Assembly (NCBI RefSeq): GCF_000018585.1
Contig: NC_009976.1
Coordinates: 279,982 to 343,981 of the forward strand
Direction: 5' to 3'
Length of the DNA: 64,000 bases
Source of the DNA: Prochlorococcus marinus str. MIT 9211
Lineage (GTDB): Bacteria > Cyanobacteriota > Cyanobacteriia > PCC-6307 > Cyanobiaceae
A program made the position numbers and the translations under genes. Under the pieces are notes generated by a model, which was given only the letters and a program-made list of their open reading frames with translations, searched no databases and had not been told where the DNA came from. Within the stretch, counting starts at the first letter, position 1. Each line of letters starts with the position of its first letter. This document shows positions 17,546 to 27,807 of the stretch, piece by piece.

Positions 17546-19618
17546 ATGAAGACTGATGCTCGAGCTTTCCCTTTAGCTGCAATAACTGGTCATGGGACGC
17601 TGAAGCTTGCATTGATGCTCGCAGCAGTTGATCCTGGTCTAGGAGGGGTGATTATTGCAGGAGGGAGAGGCACAGGGAAGTCTGTCTTAGCTAGAGGATT
17701 ACATGAGCTTTTGCCACCTATAGAAGTTTTAGATCTTGATCTTCAGAAAGACTCGGAATATTTACGACCAGTTGGATTAAACCTAGATCCACACTTGCCT
17801 AATGAATGGGATGACGTTACTAACCAAATAATTAATAATCATAAGAGGTTTTTAGATGATCAAGATAACTTTGAATTGCCTACAAAAGTTATTAAGGCCC
17901 CTTTTATCCAGGTCCCATTAGGTATTACGGAAGACAGACTGGTTGGTTCGGTAGATGTTGCATCTTCACTTGCATCAGGTAATGCAGTTTTTCAGCCTGG
18001 TTTGTTGGCTGAGGCTCACAGAGGTGTTCTTTATATAGATGAATTGAATCTTTTGGATGATGGGATTGTCAACTTAATGCTTGCTGCAGTGGGATCAGGT
18101 GAGAATTTAATTGAAAGAGAGGGTTTGAGTCTTAGTCATCCATGCCGCCCGCTCTTGATTGCTACTTATAACCCTGAAGAGGGTGCGGTTCGTGATCACT
18201 TGCTAGATAGGTTCGCCATTGTACTATCAGCAGATCAGGCTATTTCGAATATTCAAAGGGTAGAAATTACACAATCATCTATTGCTTTTGCTCAATCGAG
18301 CGAAGATTTTTTAAACACCTGGTCTGAAGCAACTGAAGCTATGGCTACTCAGTTGCTATTGGCTAGGCAATGGCTACCTGATGTTCAAATAACTAAAGAG
18401 CAGATTGAATATTTAGTGAATGAAGCAATAAGAGGAGGTGTGGAAGGACATCGTTCTGAGTTATACGCTGCTCGTGTGGCAAAAGCACATGCAGCTCTTT
18501 GTGGTAGAGATAAGGTTGAAGCGGAAGATTTACAAGTTGCTGTTCGCCTTGTTATAGCTCCTAGGGCGCTCCAATTGCCTCCCACTGATGAGCAAATGGA
18601 GCCACCGCCTCCTGAGGATCAACCTCCTCCTCCCGATCAATCGCAAGAGGATGACTTGGAGGATCAAGATTCTGAAGATGAGGATGAAGATGATACTCCT
18701 GAAGATCAGTCGTCACCTCCTATCCCCGAAGAATTTATGCTGGATCCGGAGGCTTGCGCTATTGACCCTGATTTATTGCTTTTCTCTTCTGCTAAATCAA
18801 AAAGTGGTAACAGTGGTAGCCGATCTGCTGTTTTTAGTGATAATCGTGGTCGCTATGTTAAGCCGATTATTCCTCGAGGACCAGTTTCAAGAATTGCAGT
18901 TGATGCAACGTTAAGGGCAGCAGCCCCATATCAGAAAGCTCGTCGTGAGAGAGAACCTTCAAGAAAGGTAATTGTTGAGGAAGGAGATTTGCGAGCGAAG
19001 CTTCTTCAAAGGAAAGCAGGAGCCTTAGTAATTTTTCTGGTTGATGCTAGTGGATCAATGGCATTAAATCGTATGCAGAGTGCTAAAGGAGCATTGATTA
19101 GATTGCTCTCAGAAGCTTATGAAAATAGAGATGAAGTTTCTTTGATTCCATTTAGAGGAGAACAGGCAGATGTTTTGTTACCGCCAACCAGATCTATAAC
19201 TGCAGCGAAACGACGGCTTGAGACTATGCCTTGCGGCGGTGGGTCCCCACTTGCACATGGCTTGACGCAAGCTGCAAGAGTTGGTGCTAATGCTCTCTCC
19301 ACGGGAGATCTAGGACAGGTTGTAGTAGTGGCAATCACTGACGGAAGAGGAAATGTGCCTTTAGGGGTATCCTTGGGGCAACCTCAGATAGAGGGAGAAG
19401 ATCCTGTTGATTTAAAACAAGAAGTTTTAGATGTAGCTAGTCGCTATAGAAGTTTAGGAATTAAGTTATTGGTGATTGATACAGAAAGAAAATTTATTGC
19501 AAGTGGGATGGGTAAAGATTTAGCTGAGGCTGCAGGAGGTAAGTATGTGCAATTACCGAAAGCCAGTGATCAGGCGATTGCGTCAATTGCTATGGATGCT
19601 ATTGGTGAAGTGAAGTGA
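17546..19618 (+). CDS. chlD: Magnesium chelatase subunit D
   Basis: ChlD works with ChlI and ChlH to insert magnesium into protoporphyrin IX, the first committed step to chlorophyll. The protein of about 690 residues has an N-terminal AAA+ domain (Walker-A-like GGRGTGKS near 39-46), a proline-rich then acidic linker around 350-395, and a C-terminal von Willebrand A domain whose MIDAS motif DASGSM is near residue 500. I chose ATG 17546, which brings the start close to the conserved [13 protein letters not shown] and GTG codons up to 45 bases earlier are alternatives. The stop lies inside a GTGAA tandem repeat. Confidence 0.95.
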   Translation: MKTDARAFPLAAITGHGTLKLALMLAAVDPGLGGVIIAGGRGTGKSVLARGLHELLPPIEVLDLDLQKDSEYLRPVGLNLDPHLPNEWDDVTNQIINNHKRFLDDQDNFELPTKVIKAPFIQVPLGITEDRLVGSVDVASSLASGNAVFQPGLLAEAHRGVLYIDELNLLDDGIVNLMLAAVGSGENLIEREGLSLSHPCRPLLIATYNPEEGAVRDHLLDRFAIVLSADQAISNIQRVEITQSSIAFAQSSEDFLNTWSEATEAMATQLLLARQWLPDVQITKEQIEYLVNEAIRGGVEGHRSELYAARVAKAHAALCGRDKVEAEDLQVAVRLVIAPRALQLPPTDEQMEPPPPEDQPPPPDQSQEDDLEDQDSEDEDEDDTPEDQSSPPIPEEFMLDPEACAIDPDLLLFSSAKSKSGNSGSRSAVFSDNRGRYVKPIIPRGPVSRIAVDATLRAAAPYQKARREREPSRKVIVEEGDLRAKLLQRKAGALVIFLVDASGSMALNRMQSAKGALIRLLSEAYENRDEVSLIPFRGEQADVLLPPTRSITAAKRRLETMPCGGGSPLAHGLTQAARVGANALSTGDLGQVVVVAITDGRGNVPLGVSLGQPQIEGEDPVDLKQEVLDVASRYRSLGIKLLVIDTERKFIASGMGKDLAEAAGGKYVQLPKASDQAIASIAMDAIGEVK

Positions 19619-19634
19619 AGTGAAGTGAAGTGAA
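19605..19634. repeat. Six tandem copies of GTGAA across the chlD stop codon
   Basis: Six exact pentanucleotide units run from 19605 to 19634, covering the last chlD codons, the TGA at 19616-19618 and the first bases after it. All three reading frames of the repeat contain TGA, so gain or loss of a unit would shift the frame but still end the protein within the repeat. Confidence 0.9.
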
Positions 19635-19644
19635 GTTATAACTT

Positions 19645-20490
19645 TTAAGGATATAAATCATTAAATAACTTGCCTATACCAATTGCAGCACTTTGTATAG
19701 CCGAAGTTAGCTCTTCATTGTTAATCATCTTGCTTAAATCAGTCGCTAATTTGTCTAGCTTTTGAGTAGTTGAACTCATTGATTTTGCTGTTTGTTTTAT
19801 ATGACCCAGTGTCTCTGGATTGTCTACAACAGCTAAAATATTGTTTATATGCGCAACAGTTTTCTTTAATTCAGTAATTATTGGTTTTGCTCTTATCATC
19901 TCCTCTTTTGAAAGCTCAATTAGCTCTTTTAACTCTTGTTGTGTTTCATCAAACTGACCGATTGATTTGACCATCTTTGAAATAACCTCTTCTTCACCTG
20001 CTTGGTCTAGAAGCTCATTTAACTCTTCTGTTAGTGTAGAAATATTTTTAATTGCTTGTCCTTTTATTGTGTCTCCATCGCAGACAATTAAATTACTAGG
20101 ACAGTCTTTTTTGTTGGGTAAAGAAGTTATATTTTGACTATGGACCCCTTTACTGATTAATGAAACTTCCATGTCTCTGCCAAGGACAGAACTAGCTAAA
20201 ACTTTTGCATAAACTGGCTTGAATAACAACAATTTATTTGTATTAAGCCTAAGATTTGCCTTAACATTTCTTGTGTTAAATGATATTTTTTCAACAGAGC
20301 CTACTTTAATGCCTCTAAAAGTCACAGGGGTTCCATCTGATAGTCCACTTGCATCATCAAAAGTTGCAACAATATTCCAATCGTTTCTTCCAACTCTAAA
20401 GCCTTGCAACCAAATTATTATGCCAGAAAGTAATACTACTCCTCCTAAAAGAGTAAATCCAACAATGGCTTCACGGTAGCTCCTCCTCAT
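19645..20490 (-). CDS. MlaD/MCE-domain lipid transport protein
   Basis: A 281-residue protein anchored by one N-terminal membrane helix (GFTLLGGVVLLSGIIIWLQG near residues 11-30), followed by the MCE domain (VATFDDASGLSDGTPVTFRG, then VGSVEKI) and a long helical C-terminal part. MCE proteins bind lipids and link ABC transporters to the outer membrane; in chloroplasts the homologue TGD2 imports lipids to the thylakoid. The upstream gene, five bases away on the same strand, encodes the matching ATPase. The MlaE-type permease is not in this window. Confidence 0.88.
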   Translation of the reverse strand: MRRSYREAIVGFTLLGGVVLLSGIIIWLQGFRVGRNDWNIVATFDDASGLSDGTPVTFRGIKVGSVEKISFNTRNVKANLRLNTNKLLLFKPVYAKVLASSVLGRDMEVSLISKGVHSQNITSLPNKKDCPSNLIVCDGDTIKGQAIKNISTLTEELNELLDQAGEEEVISKMVKSIGQFDETQQELKELIELSKEEMIRAKPIITELKKTVAHINNILAVVDNPETLGHIKQTAKSMSSTTQKLDKLATDLSKMINNEELTSAIQSAAIGIGKLFNDLYP

Positions 20491-20495
20491 ATCTA

Positions 20496-21308
20496 TTAGA
20501 TTATTTCAGGTTGAATAGGGCCTTGAAGGCTACCAGTTCGGAACTGTTTTATAAAAGAGTTATCTGATTCTTTAAATTCCTTTATTGTTCCATCCCATTG
20601 GATTTTCCCGCCATACAGCATTAATACTCTTTCTGCAGATCGTTCAATTGTGCTCATCACATGGCTAACTACTATTGAGCATCCTTTTGCAACATTGGTA
20701 GTTTTTATTATCAAATCTTCTATCCGTGTGCAGGCTATGGGATCTAGGCCAGAAGTTGGTTCGTCAAATAATAATAATGGCATGGAAGAAGATTGCAATG
20801 AGGACCCTTTTACCAATGCTCGTGCAAAACTTACTCTTTTTTGCATGCCTCCACTGAGTTGACTTGGTAATTTATTGCTTACATTGTAAAGCCCAACTTC
20901 TTGTAGGCATGAAATAACAATTTCTTTTATTTTACTTTCACTCATAGATTGGTTTTTTCTTAATAGAAAACCTACATTTTCTTCTACTGTTAAAGAGCCA
21001 AGGAGTGCAGGATTTTGAAAAACTAAACGTACATCAGGAGGATTAGTTTGATCCAGCCTTAAGTAACTTTGAGTGCTGCCAAATAATTTCAGATTACCGC
21101 TTGTTGGGAGCAAAAGACCTGCTAAGACTCTTAGAGTGGTTGACTTCCCACAGCCTGATGGACCAATTATTGCTATTTTCTCGCCTGGTTTCATTACTAA
21201 ATTAAATTTATTTAAAACGGGCTTGGAATCCCATTCAACTAATAAATTCTCAATTTCAACAATTGGTTCAGCATTGTCTTGGGTTTTTATTGATTTTGAA
21301 TGTTCCAT
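20496..21308 (-). CDS. ABC transporter ATPase, MlaF/TGD3-like
   Basis: An ATPase of about 270 residues with Walker A GPSGCGKST, the signature LSGGMQKRV and Walker B LLLFDEPTSGLD. The GGMQKR form of the signature is characteristic of the MlaF group that powers MCE lipid transporters. I chose ATG 21308 over a TTG ten codons earlier because AAAGAA precedes the ATG and because it reduces overlap with the divergent gene. With the MlaD gene it forms a two-gene unit for phospholipid or glycolipid trafficking. Confidence 0.9.
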   Translation of the reverse strand: MEHSKSIKTQDNAEPIVEIENLLVEWDSKPVLNKFNLVMKPGEKIAIIGPSGCGKSTTLRVLAGLLLPTSGNLKLFGSTQSYLRLDQTNPPDVRLVFQNPALLGSLTVEENVGFLLRKNQSMSESKIKEIVISCLQEVGLYNVSNKLPSQLSGGMQKRVSFARALVKGSSLQSSSMPLLLFDEPTSGLDPIACTRIEDLIIKTTNVAKGCSIVVSHVMSTIERSAERVLMLYGGKIQWDGTIKEFKESDNSFIKQFRTGSLQGPIQPEII

Positions 21309-22808
21309 CTGGCTTTCTTTAAGTGGACTGAAGGTCAAGTTCCCTTAGAGTTATCTATAAATAATCTCTGTGCGAGTTTTTTAGAGTTGTCCTCGATTAA
21401 TAAACCATTTAGAAAAAGAAGGAGAAGAAATCAGGCCCATGCTGATTTGTCGAAGAATAGCTTCAGAAGAATCAATGAAATTAACTTTATAAGGAGATTG
21501 CAAAGAGCAGTGCGTTGGCTATTGCCTGGATTGGTTGTAAAACGCTGGATGTTTACTTCAGGCATTGGGTTAATAATAGCTCTTCTTGGAGCTGCTATAT
21601 GGGCTGACTTAAACCCTATTTATTGGGCAGTTGAAAGATTGTTTTGGTTTCTTGAAGGAATTACCACGTTCCTACCTAGAAGTTTTACTGGACCAATTGT
21701 TTTTTTAATTGGTATTGGTCTTCTGCTTTGGGGGCAGAGTAGGAGCTTTGATTCAATACAAAAAGCTGTTGCTCCTGATAAAGATGCAGTTTTAGTAGAC
21801 GCATTAATGGTTAAGAGCAAATTGAATAGGGGGCCAAATATTGTTGCTATTGGAGGTGGAACTGGCTTAGCTTCACTACTTCAAGGTTTGAAGAGATATA
21901 GCAGTCGCATAACCGCAATTGTCACAGTTGCAGACGATGGAGGAAGCAGTGGAATTTTGCGAAGAGAGCTTGGTGTGCAGCCGCCAGGGGATATTCGCAA
22001 TTGTCTTGCAGCTCTATCAAATGAAGAGCCTCTTTTAACAAGACTTTTTCAATATCGCTTTTCATCTGGGACTGGATTGGCAGGTCATAGTTTTGGCAAT
22101 CTCTTTCTTTCAGCATTGACTTCTATTACAGGCAATATTGATACAGCTATTACAGCTTCTAGTCGAATCCTGTCCGTTCAAGGCCAAGTTGTTCCAGCAA
22201 CTAATGCTGATGTATGTCTTTGGGCTGAATTGGAGAATGGAGAGGTTGTTGAAGGGGAGTCATCAATAGGTCGCGCTTCTAGCCCAATAGTTCGTATTGG
22301 TTGCTATCCAGAAAAACCTCCTGCAATTAGCAGAGCTTTAGATGCAATAGAGAATGCGGAATTAATCTTGCTGGGTCCAGGAAGTCTTTATACTTCTCTT
22401 TTGCCAAACTTATTGGTGCCAGAAATAGTCGCTGCGATACAAAAAAGTAAAGCGCCAAAATTATATATCTGTAATTTAATGACTCAGCCAGGAGAAACAG
22501 ATGGTCTAGATGTAGCAGGACATATCAGAGCTATTGAGGCTCAATTAGCAAGTCTTGGCATTACTAATAGGATTTTCAATGAAATACTTGTTCAAGAAGC
22601 TCTTGCCCCATCTCCTTTGATTGAGTATTACCGATCACGAGGGGCAGAGCCTGTTAAATGTGATCGTAATAGCCTTCTTTCTAAGGGGTACAGGGTTTAT
22701 CAGGCATCACTTCAGGGTTCTAAAGCTACCCCTACTTTGAGGCATGATCCAAGGAGTCTTTCTTTAGCTGTTATGCGCTTTTATCGAAAATATAAAAGAA
22801 AGAATTAA
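21300..22808 (+). CDS. YvcK/CofD-like gluconeogenesis factor
   Basis: A protein of up to 502 residues. After a basic N-terminus come two hydrophobic helices, then a CofD/YvcK domain starting [17 protein letters not shown], with [21 protein letters not shown] and [13 protein letters not shown] motifs. YvcK proteins bind nucleotide sugars and control carbon flow and cell-wall synthesis. The start is unsure: ATG 21300 overlaps the start of the divergent ABC gene, and the first about 60 residues look little conserved, so a later TTG or GTG is possible. Its last four bases overlap ndhJ, which converges on it. Confidence 0.85.
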   Translation: MFHLAFFKWTEGQVPLELSINNLCASFLELSSINKPFRKRRRRNQAHADLSKNSFRRINEINFIRRLQRAVRWLLPGLVVKRWMFTSGIGLIIALLGAAIWADLNPIYWAVERLFWFLEGITTFLPRSFTGPIVFLIGIGLLLWGQSRSFDSIQKAVAPDKDAVLVDALMVKSKLNRGPNIVAIGGGTGLASLLQGLKRYSSRITAIVTVADDGGSSGILRRELGVQPPGDIRNCLAALSNEEPLLTRLFQYRFSSGTGLAGHSFGNLFLSALTSITGNIDTAITASSRILSVQGQVVPATNADVCLWAELENGEVVEGESSIGRASSPIVRIGCYPEKPPAISRALDAIENAELILLGPGSLYTSLLPNLLVPEIVAAIQKSKAPKLYICNLMTQPGETDGLDVAGHIRAIEAQLASLGITNRIFNEILVQEALAPSPLIEYYRSRGAEPVKCDRNSLLSKGYRVYQASLQGSKATPTLRHDPRSLSLAVMRFYRKYKRKN

Positions 22809-23347
22809 TAAGCATCTTGCATTTCATAGAAATCTGGCTGAATATAATCTTTTCGTAGTGGCCATCCTCTCCAGTCTTCAGGCATTAGTAGCCTTTTAGG
22901 GTGTGGGTGACCATCAAAATTAATACCAAACATGTCATAGGTTTCTCTTTCTTGCCAATCACATCCTCGAAATAATTTATATAAACTGGGTACTCTTAGG
23001 CTTCCATTCCTATCAAGGAAAACTTTTAACCTAACTTCTCGAGGCTTATCGCCTTCATTAAAATCTTTCATTTCCATTAGGTGATAAAAGCAAACTAGAG
23101 ATAAGCCAGGGCCTTCGTCATAACCACCTTGACACTGCAAATAATTAAAACCATTCATTTTTAATTCTGAAACAATCTTGAAAAGTTGTTGTGGGTCGAC
23201 TCCTAAATTTTCAATTCCAATTTCATCAGGCTCAAGAAGTTTATGTATTAAACCTTTTTGATTAAGCCATTTACTGATTGGTCCTGGTTCAATTTGAGGA
23301 CCTTGATCAGTATTTGTAAGTTCTGATGTTTGAGTTTCTTCGTTCAT
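22805..23347 (-). CDS. ndhJ: NAD(P)H dehydrogenase (NDH-1) subunit J
   Basis: NdhJ is a peripheral-arm subunit of cyanobacterial NDH-1, which moves electrons from ferredoxin to plastoquinone in cyclic flow and respiration. The protein of about 180 residues matches bacterial NuoC, with [12 protein letters not shown] and the C-terminal [20 protein letters not shown] motif ending in a [11 protein letters not shown] tail. I chose ATG 23347; a TTG two codons earlier is possible. It is the last gene of ndhC-ndhK-ndhJ, a conserved cyanobacterial and plastid order. Confidence 0.95.
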   Translation of the reverse strand: MNEETQTSELTNTDQGPQIEPGPISKWLNQKGLIHKLLEPDEIGIENLGVDPQQLFKIVSELKMNGFNYLQCQGGYDEGPGLSLVCFYHLMEMKDFNEGDKPREVRLKVFLDRNGSLRVPSLYKLFRGCDWQERETYDMFGINFDGHPHPKRLLMPEDWRGWPLRKDYIQPDFYEMQDAY

Positions 23348-23358
23348 TGGCAAGGTTT

Positions 23359-24117
23359 TTATTGGGCAATTTCTTTGGTTGCTTCATTTTGATCTTCAAG
23401 AGGAATCTCTTGAGAAGGGCTTAAAGCTTGTTTTTGAGTGCTTGCATTTAGATAGGCCCCGGTTACTTGAGATTGGACTCTCTTCATTTTATGAGGAACG
23501 CTGAAGTATCGATGCTTCTGGAGCATTTTTTCGCGTTCTTGGAATGATTCATTCCCAACCTTTTTTCTTAGTTTTATAACAGCATCAAAAATTGCTTCTG
23601 GTCTAGGGGGGCATCCAGGTAAATAAAGGTCTACAGGTATTAGTTTGTCGACCCCTCTTACGGCAGTAGTTGAGTCAGCACTAAACATTCCACCTGTAAT
23701 GGTGCATGCTCCCATCGCTATGACATATTTTGGGTCAGGCATTTGTTCATATAACCGAACAAGTGCGGGAGCCATTTTCATCGTTACTGTCCCAGCCACT
23801 ATTAAAAGATCAGCTTGCCTAGGTGAACTTCTTGGAACTAAACCAAATCGATCAAAATCAAATCTTGAACCAATCAAAGCAGCAAATTCAATGAAGCAGC
23901 AAGCTGTTCCATATAAAAGTGGCCAAAGACTACTTAATCTGGCCCAGTTATGAAGATCATCAAGACTAGTCAGAATAATATTTTCGCTTAATTCGTTTGT
24001 GACATTTGGCGCTCCTACTGGTCCGCAGGTGGCTTCTCGAATGTCTCGAACTGCATTTATAGAAGGAAGATCGGTCAACGGATTAGCTCCATTCAAGTGC
24101 ACCTTTGCGCCATGCAT
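23359..24117 (-). CDS. ndhK: NAD(P)H dehydrogenase (NDH-1) subunit K
   Basis: NdhK carries the N2 iron-sulfur cluster that hands electrons to plastoquinone. The 252-residue protein shows the ligand cysteines in [21 protein letters not shown] and PGCPPRPEA, embedded in the very conserved [20 protein letters not shown] region. The ATG at 24117 overlaps ndhC by 35 bases. A TTG at 24096 has a well-spaced AAAGG upstream and would reduce the overlap to 14 bases, so the real start may be there. The C-terminal about 40 residues are variable. Confidence 0.95.
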   Translation of the reverse strand: MHGAKVHLNGANPLTDLPSINAVRDIREATCGPVGAPNVTNELSENIILTSLDDLHNWARLSSLWPLLYGTACCFIEFAALIGSRFDFDRFGLVPRSSPRQADLLIVAGTVTMKMAPALVRLYEQMPDPKYVIAMGACTITGGMFSADSTTAVRGVDKLIPVDLYLPGCPPRPEAIFDAVIKLRKKVGNESFQEREKMLQKHRYFSVPHKMKRVQSQVTGAYLNASTQKQALSPSQEIPLEDQNEATKEIAQ

Positions 24118-24445
24118 ATGCTAGTGCGACAATAAGGATTGCGATGAAAATCAGGGCTTCAATAAACGCTAACAACCCAAGTTTATGAAATGCAACTGCC
24201 CAGGGGTACAAAAAAACCGTTTCAACATCAAAAATCACGAAGACTAAAGCAAACATGTAATAACGAATATTGAATTGAATCCATGCACCTCCAATCGGCT
24301 CCATGCCAGATTCATAGGTCAGTTCTCTTTCGCCAGTTTGGCTTTTTGGGGATAGAAGCTTGTTTGTTACTAAAGCAAGAACTGGAACAGCTGCCGAAAT
24401 TAGTAAAAAACCTAGGAATGCGTCATAACCTTGGAGTGAGAACAT
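24083..24445 (-). CDS. ndhC: NAD(P)H dehydrogenase (NDH-1) subunit C
   Basis: NdhC is a small membrane-arm subunit of NDH-1, homologous to NuoA. The 120-residue protein has three hydrophobic helices, the conserved loop [20 protein letters not shown] and the segment [14 protein letters not shown] with acidic residues inside the membrane. It is the first gene of the ndhC-ndhK-ndhJ unit and is divergent from the rubredoxin gene across a gap of about 80 bases. Confidence 0.95.
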   Translation of the reverse strand: MFSLQGYDAFLGFLLISAAVPVLALVTNKLLSPKSQTGERELTYESGMEPIGGAWIQFNIRYYMFALVFVIFDVETVFLYPWAVAFHKLGLLAFIEALIFIAILIVALAYAWRKGALEWS

Positions 24446-24530
24446 TAGTTATTAAAAACTTGATTCTTAGTTTGACTTTCGCTTATCGGTAGTTTCATAG
24501 ATAGAGTTAGGTGAGTGAGTGAGTGTGGAA

Positions 24531-24965
24531 ATGGTGAGCGATGAATCAAAAACTGCATTAGATAGGGATCCAGCCAATCCAATTGGCAAAGATTCGATAG
24601 ATGCAGATCAAATGAAAGATCAGGTTCTCTCAGATTTTAAGCAAGATCTGAGAGAACATCGTTTTGAGTGTAGAGAATGTGGATACATTTATGATCCAAA
24701 GGAAGGATTGAGTAAGTACAAAATTTCAAAGGGTACTGCTTTTATAGATCTTGACAAGCAAAAATTCCGTTGTCCAGTTTGTAGGTCAGGTTTTGAGGCC
24801 TATAAAGATATTGGCGCTGCATTTCAACCAATCGAGGGATTTGAGGAGAATATTAAATATGGTTTTGGTTTCAATACTCTTCCACCAGGACAGAAGAATG
24901 TTTTGATTTTTGGTGGTTTAGCCTTAATGGCAGCCTGCTTCTTATCCCTTTATTCATTGCATTAG
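24531..24965 (+). CDS. rubA: Membrane-anchored rubredoxin
   Basis: A protein of about 144 residues with a central rubredoxin domain (CRECGYIYDPKEG and FRCPVCRSGF, the two Cys-x2-Cys iron ligands) and one C-terminal membrane helix (NVLIFGGLALMAACFLSLY). Such thylakoid rubredoxins are needed for photosystem assembly in cyanobacteria and plastids. It leads the block ycf48-psbE-psbF-psbL-psbJ. The start is unclear: a GTGA tandem stretch at 24511-24525 and a GTG at 24519 precede ATG 24531. A 12-bp inverted repeat lies inside the gene at 24624-24657. Confidence 0.92.
   Translation: MVSDESKTALDRDPANPIGKDSIDADQMKDQVLSDFKQDLREHRFECRECGYIYDPKEGLSKYKISKGTAFIDLDKQKFRCPVCRSGFEAYKDIGAAFQPIEGFEENIKYGFGFNTLPPGQKNVLIFGGLALMAACFLSLYSLH
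24624..24657. repeat. 12-bp perfect inverted repeat inside the rubredoxin gene
   Basis: GTTCTCTCAGAT at 24624-24635 pairs exactly with ATCTGAGAGAAC at 24646-24657 across a 10-base loop. It lies in the weakly conserved stretch just before the first Cys-x2-Cys motif, early in the coding region. Confidence 0.6.
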
Positions 24966-24974
24966 TTCATCACT

Positions 24975-25994
24975 ATGAATCGATTATTCAAGTTTTCTGC
25001 AAATCTTGCTTTATTTATTTGTCTTTTATTCGTCTTAAGCGGTTGTGTATCAACAACGCGCCTCCCAATTGCAAGCTCTACTCCTTGGGAGCAAATTCAA
25101 CTTGCTAGTGATGACAACCCGCTAGATATAGCTTTTGTGGATAAAAATCATGGTTTTTTGGTTGGGGCAAATCGTTTAATTCGTGAAACGAGTGATGGAG
25201 GAGCCACTTGGCAAAATAGGGAGTTAGACCTTGGTAGTGAAGAAAATTTCCGCTTAATCAGTATTGACTTCTTAGGAAATGAAGGCTGGATAGTAGGTCA
25301 GCCAGGACTAGTAATGCATAGCAATGATGGGGGACAAAGTTGGGTTCGTTTGGTCCTTGGCAATAAATTGCCTGGAGATCCTTACTTGATAACCACTTTG
25401 GGGAATGATTCTGCTGAATTGGCAACAACCGCAGGTGCTGTATATCGTACTAATGATGGAGGATCTAATTGGGAGTCCAAAGTGGCTGAAGCTTCAGGGG
25501 GAGCTAGAGATCTACGAAGAAGCAATGATGGTGATTATGTAAGCGTGAGTAGCCTCGGTAATTTTTTCAATACGCTTGAACAAGGTCAGGGAAATTGGCA
25601 ACCTCATCAAAGAGCTAGTAGTAAACGGGTCCAGACATTGGGTTATCAACCCAACGGCTCTTTATGGATGTTGTCTAGAGGAGCTGAGATTCGTTTTAAT
25701 GACAGTACTGGTAACTATGAGAGCTGGTCTAAGCCAAAAGTCCCAATCGTTAATGGATACAATTATTTGGATATGGCTTGGGATCCAAATGGGGATATTT
25801 GGGCAGGAGGAGGGAATGGAACCCTTTTAGTTAGCAAAGATGGTGGGGAAAATTGGGAAAAAGATCCGATTGGTGAATTAATTCCAACAAATTTTATTCG
25901 CATCCTTTTTATTGATAATGAGATGTCTGATCAGCCAAAAGGCTTTGCAATTGGTGAAAGAGGGCATCTTTTGAGGTGGGTTGGATACGCTTAA
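24975..25994 (+). CDS. ycf48: Photosystem II assembly factor Ycf48 (HCF136)
   Basis: A 339-residue lumenal seven-bladed propeller that binds pD1 early in photosystem II assembly. The N-terminal hydrophobic segment ends in LSGC with Cys24 as a lipobox cysteine, so it is probably a lipoprotein. The repeated pattern of [32 protein letters not shown] and [10 protein letters not shown] marks the blades. It sits nine bases after rubredoxin and ahead of psbE, the standard order in cyanobacteria. Confidence 0.96.
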   Translation: MNRLFKFSANLALFICLLFVLSGCVSTTRLPIASSTPWEQIQLASDDNPLDIAFVDKNHGFLVGANRLIRETSDGGATWQNRELDLGSEENFRLISIDFLGNEGWIVGQPGLVMHSNDGGQSWVRLVLGNKLPGDPYLITTLGNDSAELATTAGAVYRTNDGGSNWESKVAEASGGARDLRRSNDGDYVSVSSLGNFFNTLEQGQGNWQPHQRASSKRVQTLGYQPNGSLWMLSRGAEIRFNDSTGNYESWSKPKVPIVNGYNYLDMAWDPNGDIWAGGGNGTLLVSKDGGENWEKDPIGELIPTNFIRILFIDNEMSDQPKGFAIGERGHLLRWVGYA

Positions 25995-26092
25995 AAATGT
26001 TTGAATCCGCAACGCTCTGTAACCATGCTGATAAACCATCGCAACTTTAGTTACAGCCTTGATAGGATCAATCAGCTAATACGCGTGAGGCT

Positions 26093-26341
26093 ATGGCTGC
26101 CGGCTCCACCGGGGAACGCCCGTTTTTTGAAATCATTACCAGTGTCCGCTACTGGATCATCCATGCGGTAACTCTCCCAGCGATTTTTATCGCAGGATTT
26201 TTGTTTGTGTCTACAGGCCTTGCCTATGACGCATTTGGGACTCCAAGACCAGATACCTATTTCCAGGCATCTGAATCGAAGGCCCCAGTTGTATCACAGC
26301 GCTTTGAATCTAAGGCTCAACTTGACTTGCGCCTGAAATAA
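26093..26341 (+). CDS. psbE: Cytochrome b559 alpha subunit
   Basis: PsbE pairs with PsbF to hold the heme of cytochrome b559 in photosystem II. The 82-residue protein shows one membrane helix with the heme-ligand His24 in [13 protein letters not shown] and the downstream [18 protein letters not shown] region. The roughly 100 bases before it, after ycf48, show only a small TTGAT/ATCAA repeat. psbF starts three bases after the stop. Confidence 0.97.
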   Translation: MAAGSTGERPFFEIITSVRYWIIHAVTLPAIFIAGFLFVSTGLAYDAFGTPRPDTYFQASESKAPVVSQRFESKAQLDLRLK

Positions 26342-26344
26342 CCA

Positions 26345-26491
26345 ATGACAAATTCCTCTTCTCCATTACAGGCTGTTGAAGTACGTACCTATCCAATCTT
26401 TACGGTGCGTTGGCTTGCAGTACATGCATTGGCCATTCCAACAGTATTTTTCTTAGGTGCAATTGCAGCAATGCAGTTCATCCGTCGTTGA
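26345..26491 (+). CDS. psbF: Cytochrome b559 beta subunit
   Basis: A 48-residue partner of PsbE. The heme-ligand His27 lies in [19 protein letters not shown], and the protein ends in MQFIRR, as in other PsbF proteins. It lies between psbE and psbL in the conserved psbE-F-L-J unit. Confidence 0.96.
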
Positions 26492-26512
26492 TTAATCGAC
26501 TAATCTTTAGCC

Positions 26513-26632
26513 ATGCAAGTTAATCCAAATCCCAACAAGCTTCCGGTTGAATTAAACCGTACCAGTCTTTACTTAGGGCTGTTGCTTACGTTTGTTATGG
26601 GGATTTTGTTCTCAAGCTATTTCTTTAATTAA
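26513..26632 (+). CDS. psbL: Photosystem II protein L
   Basis: A 39-residue single-helix protein with the conserved [16 protein letters not shown] and FSSYFFN ends. PsbL supports the acceptor side and dimerisation of photosystem II. It is the third gene of psbE-F-L-J. Confidence 0.96.
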
Positions 26633-26646
26633 ACTCTTCTTTAATC

Positions 26647-26841
26647 ATGTCTAAATTAAGGGGGCCTGATGGCCGAATTCCAGACAGGCTGCCTGATGGC
26701 CGTCCAGCTGTTTCTTGGGAACGACGCTGGACAGAAGGAACTTTACCTTTATGGCTTGTCGCTACTGCAGGCGGGATAGCAGTAATTTTTGTTCTGGGTA
26801 TCTTTTTCTACGGTTCTTATACCGGTGTTGGTTCAGCCTAA
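26647..26841 (+). CDS. psbJ: Photosystem II protein J
   Basis: A 64-residue protein with one membrane helix ([20 protein letters not shown]) and the typical ending [12 protein letters not shown]. The N-terminal extension of about 25 polar residues ([16 protein letters not shown]) is longer than in plant PsbJ but usual for marine picocyanobacteria as I recall. It closes the psbE-F-L-J unit, and mtnP converges on it 15 bases on. Confidence 0.95.
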
Positions 26842-26856
26842 AGAGGGTAAATTTAT

Positions 26857-27807
26857 TTATTCATCCTCTATCAGATTCCCCCAGTAAGGCTTAGTAAATA
26901 GGTCTATCTTGACAAGAGTCTGTTGAGGAACTTTTTCTTTTGCTGTCATAAGACTATTCTTGAGGGCGGAATGTGCTTCGCTTTCTGGTCTTATTGAGGC
27001 AACTTTTTTTGCAGTTGCCTCAACGATTTTGTTGGCAACGCTTGCGTTAGTTTGCAGATTTTCAATGACCATATCTACACTTACATTTCCATAACCTTCG
27101 TGCCAGCAGTCATAGTCTGACACCATACTTATAGAGGCATAAGCTATTTCTGCTTCACGAGCTAACCTTGCCTCTGTATGGTTTGTCATGCCAATGACAG
27201 TGCATCCCCAACTTCGATAGAGTTGAGATTCTGCTCTTGTAGAAAAAGCTGGTCCTTCCATTGCTAGATAAATTCCTCCTCGATGGAGCTGTCTGCCCTC
27301 GGGCATTAACTTTTGACCTTCTTCTGTTAAAAGCCTAGAAAGAGTTGGGCAGAAAGGGTCTGCCATGGTGACATGTGCAACTGCACCATCAGAGAAAAAA
27401 GTAAGAGGTCTTTGATGAGTTCTATCAATAAACTGGTCAGGCACCACCATATCCAAAGGTCTTACTTGTTCTTGAAGTGAACCAACTGCTGAGGGTGCAA
27501 GTATCCATCGGACACCTAAAGAACGAAGTGCCCAGATATTTGCTCGATATGGGATACCTGTTGGGGTAAATGTATGATGCCTTCCATGCCTTGCGAGAAA
27601 AACTACTTCCATCCCCCCAAGAATTCCCAATCTCAATTTGTCAGAAGGTTTCCCATAAGGTGTGTCAATCTCTATCTCTTTTATATTTTCAAGATTATTG
27701 ATTGAATAAAGACCACTTCCACCTAAAACTCCAAGCCTGGATTTCCCCAAATGGCCATGGCTAGAACTGTTTTCCTGAAAATCTGATGAAAAATGTTGGC
27801 TGATCAT
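26857..27807 (-). CDS. mtnP: S-methyl-5'-thioadenosine phosphorylase
   Basis: MtnP splits methylthioadenosine, a by-product of polyamine synthesis, for adenine and methionine salvage. The 316-residue protein has the family start RLGVLGGSGLYSI, the FLARHGRHHTFTPTGIPYRAN phosphate/ribose loop and AMEGPAFSTRAESQLYR followed by GMTNHTEARLAREAEI. About 20 extra residues precede the core, and a C-terminal tail of about 40 residues follows. Its first 15 bases overlap the start of the divergent SelD-fusion gene. Confidence 0.94.
   Translation of the reverse strand: MISQHFSSDFQENSSSHGHLGKSRLGVLGGSGLYSINNLENIKEIEIDTPYGKPSDKLRLGILGGMEVVFLARHGRHHTFTPTGIPYRANIWALRSLGVRWILAPSAVGSLQEQVRPLDMVVPDQFIDRTHQRPLTFFSDGAVAHVTMADPFCPTLSRLLTEEGQKLMPEGRQLHRGGIYLAMEGPAFSTRAESQLYRSWGCTVIGMTNHTEARLAREAEIAYASISMVSDYDCWHEGYGNVSVDMVIENLQTNASVANKIVEATAKKVASIRPESEAHSALKNSLMTAKEKVPQQTLVKIDLFTKPYWGNLIEDE

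Noticed and set aside
18588..18914. 108-residue reading frame in another frame of chlD
   Set aside because: It arises from the biased acidic and proline-rich linker of ChlD.
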